This document shows positions 50,297 through 59,797 of a stretch of 64,000 nt of DNA, one piece after another. The translations under genes were made by a program, and so were the position numbers. The DNA is from Bostrychus sinensis (lineage: Eukaryota > Chordata > Actinopteri > Gobiiformes > Eleotridae). The DNA lies in NCBI GenBank assembly GCA_020698575.1, contig CM036239.1:14844263-14908262 (forward strand). Direction: 5' to 3'. Position 1 is the stretch's first letter; every line of letters starts with the position of its first letter. Below the pieces are notes generated by a model. That model was not told the origin of the DNA, did no database searches, and saw nothing but the letters and a program-made list of their open reading frames with translations.

Positions 50297-52400
50297 TGGA
50301 GTAGACCTTCAGAAGAGGAGAGGGTGTTAGTAAAGTTACCATATAGTGTTATTAATAATATTATCATATTCTTCTTGTATTGTGTGGGTGTGCTTTATCT
50401 GTAATGGCAACATGTATGTGTCGGGGGCAGAGTAAGAGTCAGTCTGGGTTCTATGGATGTTCAGCTTTATTAACAACTTGTATTTACTGTACCTGTACAC
50501 CAGAGAAAGAATGTTAGACAGTAAGGTGATGTATATGTAATGCATATATTGTGTGTTCAGGCTAAGCAAAATATGTACATTGAAGTACTGTATGTGCATA
50601 TGTATGCTAACTCATAAGTGACGATGTCTGGTACTCTGAATGCTGAAGCTACTGGGAGGGATAGCAGCAGTTGCTAGAGGTAGACTGCTTAGTCCACTAA
50701 AACAGTGCCCAGCTGCAGGTTCAACAAAATGCATTGCATTTTGTGTATGTGCACATACACTTACATAAATAAGTAAATAGTTTTTTTTTTTTTTTATATG
50801 GAAGGTCATTTGCGGTGGAAAGACAAATAAAAGATAGAGTAAGTTATAAAATGAAAAGGAAAAGAAGATGGAAGGGACTGTAGAGAATGGGCCTGATGCA
50901 AGATGTTTCAGTATGAGAGATGAGAAAGTTATGTTTCAGAATATATCAAACAAAAATCACGAGATGTGAAGATGCTTAGAAATAAGACATAACCCTCAGA
51001 GCCATGTGAGCAAAGTGTGACTAAACATAATGTAATCTAGCCAAGCCCTGCATCAAAACAAAGCCAGATAATTATGAGATGGACCCAGCCTTTGATGCAG
51101 AGATTTAGTATACTATGCGTTGATAGCTTTGCATGATTAAACAGGGTGAGCATTGCACTCCTGAAGCCATACCTAACTAGACAAACTTATATTTTATTGT
51201 TTTTTTTATGTATTATTATTTTTATTTTGTCAAATTAATATTTTTGATGTCAACAATTCTATTTAAGGTAATTAATATAAAAGCTAAGATGCAACGTACA
51301 GATGCACATACTTTTTTATGAAATGTTCAGGGAGTACAATAGTTTATATTAGGAAATAACTTTAAAAACTAGTATTCTTTTGGGTAAGGTAAAGTTATTT
51401 CATAGTTACTCAAAATTTTACTCCAACAAAATGTTGCAAAAATATGTTTGCAGTGATATATTTGCCTCTTTAAACAGGGAAGCAAAACTATATGTGATTA
51501 AATAATTTAATTATTTTGTGTGACAGTTCCTCAGTGAGTGTAAGGATGCCCTGCACTAATGTCTACAAGCACAGTTTACATGTAATTCACTTGTTCTGTA
51601 ACACAAACAAAATGGCTATCACTCTCCAAACAGATCAATATAACTATGTTGTGCCTTGTACGACACTGGGTCTGACACCAGCCTGATGAGGAAAATGTAA
51701 CTGTTTGTTTTTCTGAGACAGAGGAAGTGGCTGGGGGTTGTTCATATTTGAATATTTTGGTTTTAAAAACTGTATATTTGGATCCAAACCCTCAGCCACA
51801 TGCTGCAGTTTGTAGAGTATGTGCCCAATTTAACTAAAGACTATATCCCTTCACTCAAACGCCTGTAGCTTTAGTAGTTTGAACGGCCTGCAGTTTAGCT
51901 GATTGTGTAAGCTGATGTGTGTTGAAAAGGGCAGAGCCCAGTTATTTTTTCTTCTGCACTCCCATTATTACCCAGGTGTGTAGCCAGCAGGCAGTACACA
52001 GTAGATGTACACACTGTACCGTGTGGTATCACTCAGTAAGAGCTCTTCCAGGTGAAGTGGGCAGAGCTCATGAGCTCAGCTGGGTTTGGTGTAGACTAAC
52101 CAGAGATAGAGGGAAATCTCTGTGTTTTAGTTTGACATTGTAGTAGCTGGACTGTACACATGTACCTCAAATGTCCTATGTACTTACATATCCCCAAATT
52201 TATTCTATTTAATTTAATGTTTATTTTGAGGAGTTATTTTTGGGTGACAGTGAATGTCTTTTGTACATGATGCAGTACATAGCCTACATGACGCTCCGTT
52301 CTGTAGAGCTTCTTCTAATAACGATGAGTAGTGTGTAAACATTAAAAATAATCGTTTGTTAGCGGCATAAGCTGGACTTTGTCGCCACCTGGAGACAATG
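50297..52400 (+). other. mef2c: mef2c 3' UTR and downstream non-coding DNA
   Basis: AT-rich non-coding sequence after the mef2c stop. An AATAAA-containing site lies near 50827 (ACAAATAAAAGA), and several ATTAAA-like hexamers follow. MEF2C transcripts often have long 3' UTRs, but where this one ends cannot be told. No other gene seen. Confidence 0.35.
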
Positions 52401-53261
52401 TTTCTCAGAAAAGTGCACCTTTCTTGTCACTCGGAGATCATGTACAGCAAATTCCTCAGTCACATTATGTGTAGGCCTATTTGTATTTTGCAGAAAAAAA
52501 TATACAGGCTCTGTTAAATATTTTGTGTGTTTGTTTTTTTTTTATTAATCTTTTTATATAGCCTCTATGTATGTCATAGGCCTATACCATTAAGGTAAAA
52601 CAGCATAGTAACTCATACTAGTTGCACAGTATTAGTCTAACATAAAGCCTACTCAAACGGTGGTAGAATTAACCCATTTAAGCCATTTTATTCTGAACAT
52701 TAAAATATCAAAACCATATGCACTTTTCAGGTATTCAGCCAACAATTTCTTAATACATTTGAGCATAGGAATTACCAAAAGTGTTTAAGCTGTCTGAAAG
52801 AAGGTATAAAATTAAAATTTGAAGTAATAAAAGTCATAATCTTTATTTCTATAACAATAGCACACAACTTTTAGCATTCCTTGTCTTCATATAATGGCCT
52901 ATAAAGTCATGTTTTGACCTCCATAAATGAAACCAATTTCATTTTACATGTTTAATTTTTTAAAATGTTATCCAATTTTAGTCTGGAATGTCACAATATA
53001 AGTCCTGGACTTCATCCAGTGACTTTCTGTATTGAATACATAGTGTGTATGTAATGAGTATTTTGAATTTCAGTAACAATTTGTAGATATTGCACTGTCT
53101 CTAGCTGCACTGGGCTTCATTTCCCATTTAAACAGTGGTGTGTGTATTTGTTCTACACAGTAGCCCGCAGACTAGAGGAAATAAGCAGGTAAAGAGTAAA
53201 CTGCAAAGAAACCCTGAGTTTTATATGTTCCCCATATGTATCAATGGAAACATCAGATACA

Positions 53262-53651
53262 TTTCAATTCAATTTCAATTCAGATTTATTTGTATAGCCC
53301 AGTATCACAACAAAAGTCGCCTCAAAGGGCTTCACAACAGTTGATCAAACATAAACACACAATCAGACAACACAAACAATAACTACATTAAACAGACCCA
53401 GGACACTCCTGTCCTTAGACCCTCCTTCTCGGTAAGGAAAAACTCCTAAAAAAAACCCAGCTGTGGGAAAAAAGAAGAAACCTTATGGAGCCCAACCGAA
53501 GGAGAGATCCTCTCCCAGGACGGACAGGCAACATGCGTCTAGGACTGTTAGTTCATCAGCTCTGTAAGGATTCATCCAGGGAGTGGGGTGAGGTAGGTTG
53601 AGGAAGTCCATAGGATGCAGCAGGTGGGCCTCATCCAGACAAGTGAAAATG
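53262..53651. repeat. Interspersed repeat with TTTATTTGTATAGCCCA start
   Basis: The phrases TTCAATTCAGATTTATTTGT, ATCACAAC...CTCAAAGGGCTTCACAAC and GGAGAGATCCTCTCCCAGGA are typical of a dispersed teleost repeat of a few hundred bp. The class (LINE-derived or other) is uncertain. It may carry the right half of a larger unit. Confidence 0.6.
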
Positions 53652-54065
53652 TAACATGTGAAATGTAACAATATACTATATCAAAGACTTGTAATAAAAA
53701 ATATATAGCATAAATACCAGCTGGTAGACTAGGTCACACACAACAAACATGTTCATAATTTGACTCAGTGTTAAACTCCTGCAGAGAGTAGAAACATACA
53801 TATAATATAAAACATGGCTATACATTATAATATGGAGCCCTATGTACAAGCTGTGATCCCATTGGTCACTATTGTTGCAGCTCACTTTTCCTCTCCTGCT
53901 CTGACCAAGCCAAATAACAGATAAATTACAACTACATATCTGAAAACTAGAGACCTGGAACATGGTGTGTACCAAAAATCATCCTGCCAACTTCATGTTA
54001 ACATACTTTAATAAGCTTTTATTTGAGACTTAGACGGAGGCTGAGCTCATACATCTCCGTCTCCG

Positions 54066-54097
54066 TCAAACGTTACATCTCCAGATGTAACGTTTGA
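54066..54097. repeat. 15-bp perfect palindrome with 2-nt centre
   Basis: TCAAACGTTACATCT at 54066-54080 is followed by CC and by its exact reverse complement at 54083-54097. A second inverted pair, AGACGGAG (about 54032-54039) and CTCCGTCT, lies just to the left. Could form a cruciform; no element boundaries recognised. Confidence 0.9.
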
Positions 54098-54283
54098 ATA
54101 AACACCTGTGGTCATTGACCTTTGACCCCAGAGTGAAATTAACCAGACTTCTTCAGAACTACTCAGTTTTGCTATATGTACTAATATCACCTTATTATAT
54201 CGTGTAATAACAAGAGTGGAACCTTAAAAGTGACCAATGGGGGTTAATGTTTACACGTTTCAACATTGGCATCCCAAAAACTA

Positions 54284-54297
54284 CCGCTAGGGGGCAC
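54284..54297 (+). promoter_or_regulatory. Perfect CTCF-type motif between mef2c and arrdc3
   Basis: CCGCTAGGGGGCAC fits the core consensus CCASYAGRKGGCRS at all positions except A at position 3, where published matrices also accept G. Chance matches of this quality are rare in 64 kb. It lies between mef2c and the MADF/arrdc3 side, where an insulator would separate the regulatory domains. Binding not shown. Confidence 0.45.
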
Positions 54298-54846
54298 CCG
54301 CATACTTCACATCGTCATGTCTGTAAACTGTCCCAGATCCATGCTGTTGGTTATAAACCCATGAACGATAGCGTCACAGTTAAAAAGAATGTAAATGCAT
54401 TTTGAAAAGCAAATTGCCTTCATAATATTAGTGAATTATTAAGGAAACGGCATCACAGCAAGTTAACTGATTTATTTTGATTTATTTGAGCTATTAAATC
54501 TTATTTTTTGTTTCTAATATTTTACGCCTCCTTATGTTATCACCGAAAATGCAGTATTTTATCTCCATTCAAATATTGTTTAAATCCTGCCTATGTTGGT
54601 GTATTGATGGACACTGCTTGTGTATTTTTAGCAGCCTGGGTAATGTCCAGGAATTGCTGGCGAGCCTTGCGCAGATGAGAAGGATGCCTGAATAAAGGGC
54701 GAAGGGTTTACATGTGAAGCAATCTGCAGCACAGTCGTACTCCTCCCATAGGCTATGACGTGAATACACTACTAGACACAATAACACATGTAAACAACTC
54801 CTTGTTTACGAAGCTCTCTGATAGGCCTAGCGCTACAGCTGCCGTG

Positions 54847-54963
54847 CCAATCAGCTCACGGGAATTTTAGCGGAAGTGACGTAGTGACGAGAGTCGAAAA
54901 CCTGTGGCAGCGTACTGTCGCCATTTTTGCATTTTTCACAATTCCGGGCGGAAAGTTATCACA
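54847..54963 (+). promoter_or_regulatory. Promoter of the MADF-domain gene
   Basis: A CCAAT box (54847-54851) and an ETS/CRE composite CGGAAGTGACGTAGTGACG (54871-54889) lie within about 115 bp upstream of the ATG at 54964, in locally CpG-rich DNA. This is the look of a housekeeping-type vertebrate promoter and supports a real first exon. Confidence 0.55.
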
Positions 54964-55114
54964 ATGGCCTTTTGGAACGACAGAACCGAAGAACAGCTGA
55001 TCAGCCTGGTGGAAGAGCAGCCACCTTTGTACAGTGTTGCTGAGCAGGACTACAGCAACCGCCCTGTGAAGGCCTCCTTGTGGCGAGAAATTGAGGAGCA
55101 AATGAGCATATCTG
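54964..55114 (+). CDS. First exon of a MADF-domain protein gene (partial)
   Basis: Starts at the ATG in AATGGCC and runs to a donor CTG|GTAAAT (phase 1). It encodes about 50 aa: MAFWNDRTEEQLISLVEEQP, then LYSVAEQDYSNR and SLWREIEEQMSIS. This is the first half of a MADF (Myb/SANT-like) DNA-binding domain: the LI..V...P.LY...Y.NR...W..I pattern is clear. A possible second exon starts at 55303 (acceptor TTTTTAACAG) and continues the domain as EKEIKKR, where transposon sequence takes over (next entry). The expected third helix (W..LRD-like) was not found in the following 4 kb, so the ancestral gene appears broken, or its true second exon is elsewhere. The host gene is not identified. Confidence 0.7.
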
Positions 55115-55302
55115 GTAAATTATTATAATTTAACGCATGTGACGCGTAGGCAACTTCATTTATAGTTATGTATGCACTACAAACAAGGTAGTAAATTGTC
55201 AAAGTACACAGTTGTTTGTTCAAAGTCGCCTAGTTTAATTTATTTGGTCGTATTGGTCCATATATCCTCAATATGTAACCAAAGCTTCTTACTTTTTAAC
55301 AG

Positions 55303-56420
55303 AAAAGGAGATAAAGAAAAGACACCTGTCCACAACCTCAAACAGTCACACTCCAAACTCCACTATGGCCAAGATCAAAGAGCTGTCAAAGGACACCAGA
55401 AACAAAATTGTAGACCTGCACCAAGCTGGGAAGACTGAATCTGCAATAGGTAAGCAGCTTGGTGTGAAGAAATCAACTGTGGGAGCAATTATTAGGAAAT
55501 GGAAGACATACAAGACCACTGATAATCTCCCTCGATCTGGGGCTCCCCGCAAGATCTCACCCCGTGGGGTCAAAATGATCACAAGAACTGTGAGCAAAAA
55601 TCCCAGAACCACACGGGGGGACCTAGTGAATGACCTGCAGAGAGCTGGGACCAAAAGACACCTGTCCACAACCTCAAACAGTCACACTCCAAACTCCACT
55701 ATGGCCAAGATCAAAGAGCTGTCAAAGGACACCAGAAACAAAATTGTAGACCTGCACCAAGCTGGGAAGACTGAATCTGCAATAGGTAAGCAGCTTGGTG
55801 TGAAGAAATCAACTGTGGGAGCAATTATTAGGAAATGGAAGACATACAAGACTACTGATAATCTCCCTCGATCTGGGGCTCCCCGCAAGATCTCACCCCT
55901 AAGTGTCAAAATGACCACAAGAACGGTGAGCAAAAATCCCAGAACCACACGGGGGGACCTAGTGAATGACCTGCAGAGAGCTGGGACCAAAAGACACCTG
56001 TCCACAACCTCAAACAGTCACACTCCAAACTCCACCATGGCCAAGACCAAAGAGCTGTCAAAGGACACCAGAAACAAAATTATAGACCTGCACCAGGCTG
56101 GGAAGACTGAATCTGCAATAGCTAAGCAGCTTGGTGTGAAGAAATCAACTGTGGGAGCAATTATTAGGAAATGGAAGACATACAAGACCACTGTTAATCT
56201 CCCTCGATCTGGGGCTCCCCGCAAGATCTCACCCCGTGGGGTCAAAATGATCACAAGAACGGTGAGCAAAAATCCCAGAACCACACGGGGGGACCTAGTG
56301 AATGACCTGCAGAGAGCTGGGACCAAAGTAACAAAGGCTACCATCAGTAACGCACTACACCGCCAGGGATTCAAATCCTACAGTGCCAGTACATGTGTAG
56401 ACCCGTCTGAAGTTTGCTAG
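55303..56420 (+). CDS. In-frame extension: triplicated Tc1 transposase DNA-binding region
   Basis: An open frame from the acceptor at 55302 to TAG at 56418-56420. The first seven codons continue the MADF domain; from RHLSTTSN onward the sequence is Tc1 transposase. A 336-nt (112-codon) unit is repeated, starting at about 55325, 55661 and 55997. Each unit holds MAK.KELSKDTRNKI and the helix-turn-helix GKQLGVKKSTVGAIIRKW; only the third continues into the second HTH (VTKATISNALHRQGF). The frame is lost by a deletion near 56392. With exon 1 the predicted chimeric protein would be about 422 aa: half a MADF domain plus three paired-like HTH modules and no catalytic domain. Whether this is spliced or translated is unknown; an internal ATG at 55365 could also be used. 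Confidence 0.5.
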
Positions 56421-57248
56421 AGAGCATTTGGATGATCCAGATGAGGATTGGGAGAATGTCATATGGTCAGATGAAACCAAAATAGAACTTTTTGGTAAAA
56501 ACTCTACTCGTCGTGTTTGGAGCAGAAAGAATGCTGAGTTGCAGCCAAAGAACACCATACCTACTGTAAAGCATGGGGGTGGGAACATCATGCTTTGGGG
56601 CTGTTTTTCAGCAAAGGGACCAGGACGACTGATCCGTGTAAAGAAAGAATTAATGGGGCCATGTATCGTCAGATTTTGAGTGAAAACCTTCCATCAGCAA
56701 GGGCATTGAAGATGAAACATGGCTGGGTCTTTCAGCATGACAATGATCCCAAACACACTGCCCGGGTAACGAAGGAGTGGCTTCGTAAGAAGCATTTCAA
56801 GGTCCTGGAGTGGCCTAGCCAGTCTCCAGATCTCAACCCCATAGAAAATCTTTGGAGGGAGTTGAAAGTCCGTGTTGCCCAGCGACAGCTCCAAAACATC
56901 ACTGCTCTAGAGGAGAGCTGCATGGAGGAATGGGCCAAAATACCAGCAACAGTTTGTGAAAACCTTGAGAAGACTTACAGAAAACATTTGACCTCTGTCA
57001 TTGCCAACAAAGGGTATGTAACAAAGTATTGAGATTAACTTTTGTTATTGACCAAATACTTATTTTCAACCATAATTTCCAAATAAATTCTTTAAAAATC
57101 AGACAATGTGATTTTGTGGATTTTTTTTTCTCATTTTGTCTCATAGTTGAGGTATACCTATGATGAAGTTTACAGGCCTCTCTCATCTTTTTAAGTGGGA
57201 GAACTTGCACAATTGGTGGCTGACTAAATACTTTTTTGCCCCACTGTA
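55319..57248 (+). mobile_element. Tc1-like transposon, 5' end missing, internally triplicated, inactive
   Basis: Right end intact: the sequence ending GGCTGACTAAATACTTTTTTGCCCCACTG at 57246, followed by TA, is the terminal repeat of a widespread teleost Tc1 family. The left repeat is absent. After the triplicated N-terminal region, the catalytic part is split over three frames (56417-56640, 56595-57032). The DD34E residues are visible in WSDET, HDNDPKHTA and SPDLNPIENLW, and the end is ANKGYVTKY (stop at 57032). Frameshifts near 56392 and 56645 make it inactive. The near identity of the three units suggests recent duplication. Confidence 0.88.
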
Positions 57249-59500
57249 TATCAGATATCCATCCCATACATTGTTTGCTATGTACCATTTGTTCATTTAT
57301 GTGTGTATCAGTGACAGACTTTTTTTGTTTATCCCAATCTCTATGGCCTGTATTTGCATTTGCACCTGATTAAATCTATGCTGATGCTGGTTCATTTATT
57401 ACCATATGATTATCTTTACCTTAATTTATTGATTTATTATGTCTGTCTGTTACTTAACCAAAGTTATTATTTTTAAATGTGTTGTATTTTCAGCAGTTTA
57501 GAAAAACTTCAAAGACAAAAATGGGTTTACTGCTTTTACCTTCAACAGTTTTTGCTTTACAGACTTTACACACATGCCTCATGACAAACTAGGGTCACCT
57601 TTATTATAACAATCTTTTCTGAATCTCATCTCACTCCCCGCCATACAACAGTTTTGTTGTTGTGAGAGATGTTCGCATGCCTGTGTAAAATGGCTGTATG
57701 TGTCTGTGTTTTTGCACGTCTGTGAAGATTCTCAGTCTTCCAGGTCATAGCAATCAAAGGTTAAAACTTTACCTGTCTTTGTTTGCATGAAAACATAAAG
57801 AAATATCAAATTAAGTGCATTAATGGAAGAATGTGGGACTTACTGCTTGCTGTGAGTAGGTGTGCTTTGTATCACATCCACCTCACTATTACACAATAAA
57901 TGAAAACATGATGTGTTTTGACTTGTTAATTGTCCAATGTATGAATGTAATTAAGTTAAACAATGTAAAGTAATCTGGAGAAAATATTGAGAAAACCCAT
58001 AATTTGTCTGACACCTTTTAAGTGCAGAGAAAGTGTGTGTGAGTGAAAAGCAGCAGCAGTTGGCCAGCAGAGGGAACCAGTCTTTAGGCTCTGTTTTCTT
58101 AGTAACGGAACCCCATTTTTCATATACATATTATCCTAAGTTCAAGACTAATGTATCCCAGTTTACCTTTGGTCAGGCCACTGATACCAGCCCACTGACT
58201 CGATTATGGTTGAAAGATTACAGAATAAAGTTTCAAAGGGAAAACTGGCCTTTTCTTTATTTTCCAAGGACTGTTTTCCACTTCCACCGCCTTATCACAG
58301 TTTGAACCAACACACCCGAGCTCATTGTATCTCATCTACTGCATAAGGTCAAGCCCAATTCACAGCAGCTAATCTCAAAGTTCTGCCTCATTCCACAAAA
58401 TAAATGTGACTGTGTTTACATTTGTTTGCTATCTGTTGGTACTCATTGTGTCACACATGGCATAAATCCATGCAAGAATGTGGAGCTGTAAATAGTTGCC
58501 ACTGAGACATAATGATCACTAGAGAAACAATTTCTTAAACAATGTTTGAGCTCATTTCACAGTTCATTTGCAGTGCCCTCACTCTTAACACTTCTTCAGC
58601 GTTATGTCTCATGAGCCATATATAGTAAATGTAGTGACTTATTTACTAAAAGTATTGTTCACTGTTGTGGAGTGTGCTGAGTACATCAGAGCACTTTGCT
58701 GCACTAGAGACTGGACATTAGTGCAGCAATAACAAGTGTATAGCAGACACCATAGTAAAGAAGAAGCCACTTGATCTCTGTTGAGGGGATGATTAAGAAT
58801 AACTGTGTCAGTGTGAAGCTTTGTTAATAAATTACTTGAAGTAGTTTTCTCTAACACTCAAAGTAGTGCCAAAAAGACATAATTGGTTTTGTGCTTAACT
58901 TTAAAGTCATATTTGTTTCATTTAGAGGTTAACATAACAAACTTAGGTAGCAACAGTAGCTAACAGTACTAACAGTAGCTCAGTTGGAAGAGACACTCAC
59001 CCACTAACTCAAAGGTCTGTGGATCAATCACCATTGCATACTGACATTGTGTCTTTGGGCAAGACAATTCGCCCACCTTGTGACACCTTGTGTGAGAGTG
59101 TGTGACTGGTGGTGGTCAGAGAGGCCGTTGGCACAGAATGACAGCCACGTTTCTGCCCCAGTCTGCCCCAGGGCTACAGAAGTAGCTCACCACCACTGAG
59201 TGTGGGTGTGAATAAATAATGCAACGTCTTTGAGTGTCCAAAAAATGCTATATAAGACCGCATTATTATTATCATTTAATATGACGTGCGCAGCTGACCT
59301 CTTGGCCAGGTCACCCTTGTAAAGGAGATCTTTATCAGTGGGTCTTTATCTGGTTCAACAAAAGTTAGTAAATAAATAAAAACACACTGTATTTTCTAGG
59401 CTAGCTGACTCTGTGCTGTGCGAGATCAGCCAAACACACCAATCAACAAAGAAATGAATTTACAATGTATAATTTTATTTCTATCCTTAATCCTTGTGAC
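57249..59500. other. Intergenic region between Tc1 element and arrdc3 promoter
   Basis: AT-rich non-coding DNA. A SINE lies at 58975-59279 (separate entry). An open frame of 90 codons at 58033-58305 shows no family motif. I searched for the missing part of the MADF domain here and did not find it. Confidence 0.5.
58975..59279 (+). mobile_element. tRNA-derived SINE
   Basis: The head resembles a tRNA with box A (TAGCTCAGTTGGAAG, from 58977) and box B-like GGTCTGTGGATCAATCAC (about 59011-59028). It is followed by a body with GTGTCTTTGGGCAAGACA and CACCACTGAGTGTGGGTGTG, a TGCTATATAAG 3' block and an ATT-repeat tail near 59263-59275. This is the standard structure of a teleost SINE whose 3' part is borrowed from a LINE. 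Orientation plus. Confidence 0.75.
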
Positions 59501-59529
59501 TTCACGTAGGCTGTGTTGACTGACTACAG

Positions 59530-59797
59530 ACGGAGCTTGAGGCCGGCCGGCCGGCCCACGCATGCGCAGTAAGCTGCTCATGCGCTTTAAGAGTAGAGCG
59601 TCTGGAGTTTGACGGCGCAGTTAGAGCACTCCCTGACACTCAGAGGAGCGGAGCGATAAGAGGAGACTGAGAGCCACACACTGAGAGGGAGTCCGCTGAT
59701 CCAGATGTGCCCTGACACGCGCCGCACTGCGGGCTTTGGGCCGGGGCCCCTGCTCGTCCTCCGTTGACTGCGCGTTGTCAGTTGTTCACACATCACC
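59530..59797 (+). promoter_or_regulatory. arrdc3: arrdc3 promoter and 5' UTR
   Basis: GC- and CpG-rich. It begins with GGCCGGCCGGCCGGCC (59541-59556), directly followed by an NRF1-type site CGCATGCGCAG (59560-59569). No TATA box at a clear spacing. The start codon context is CACCATGG (59798), a strong Kozak match. Confidence 0.6.

Noticed and set aside
55346..56374. Minus-strand open frames of about 107-118 codons repeated three times
   Set aside because: They are antisense shadows of the triplicated Tc1 coding unit.
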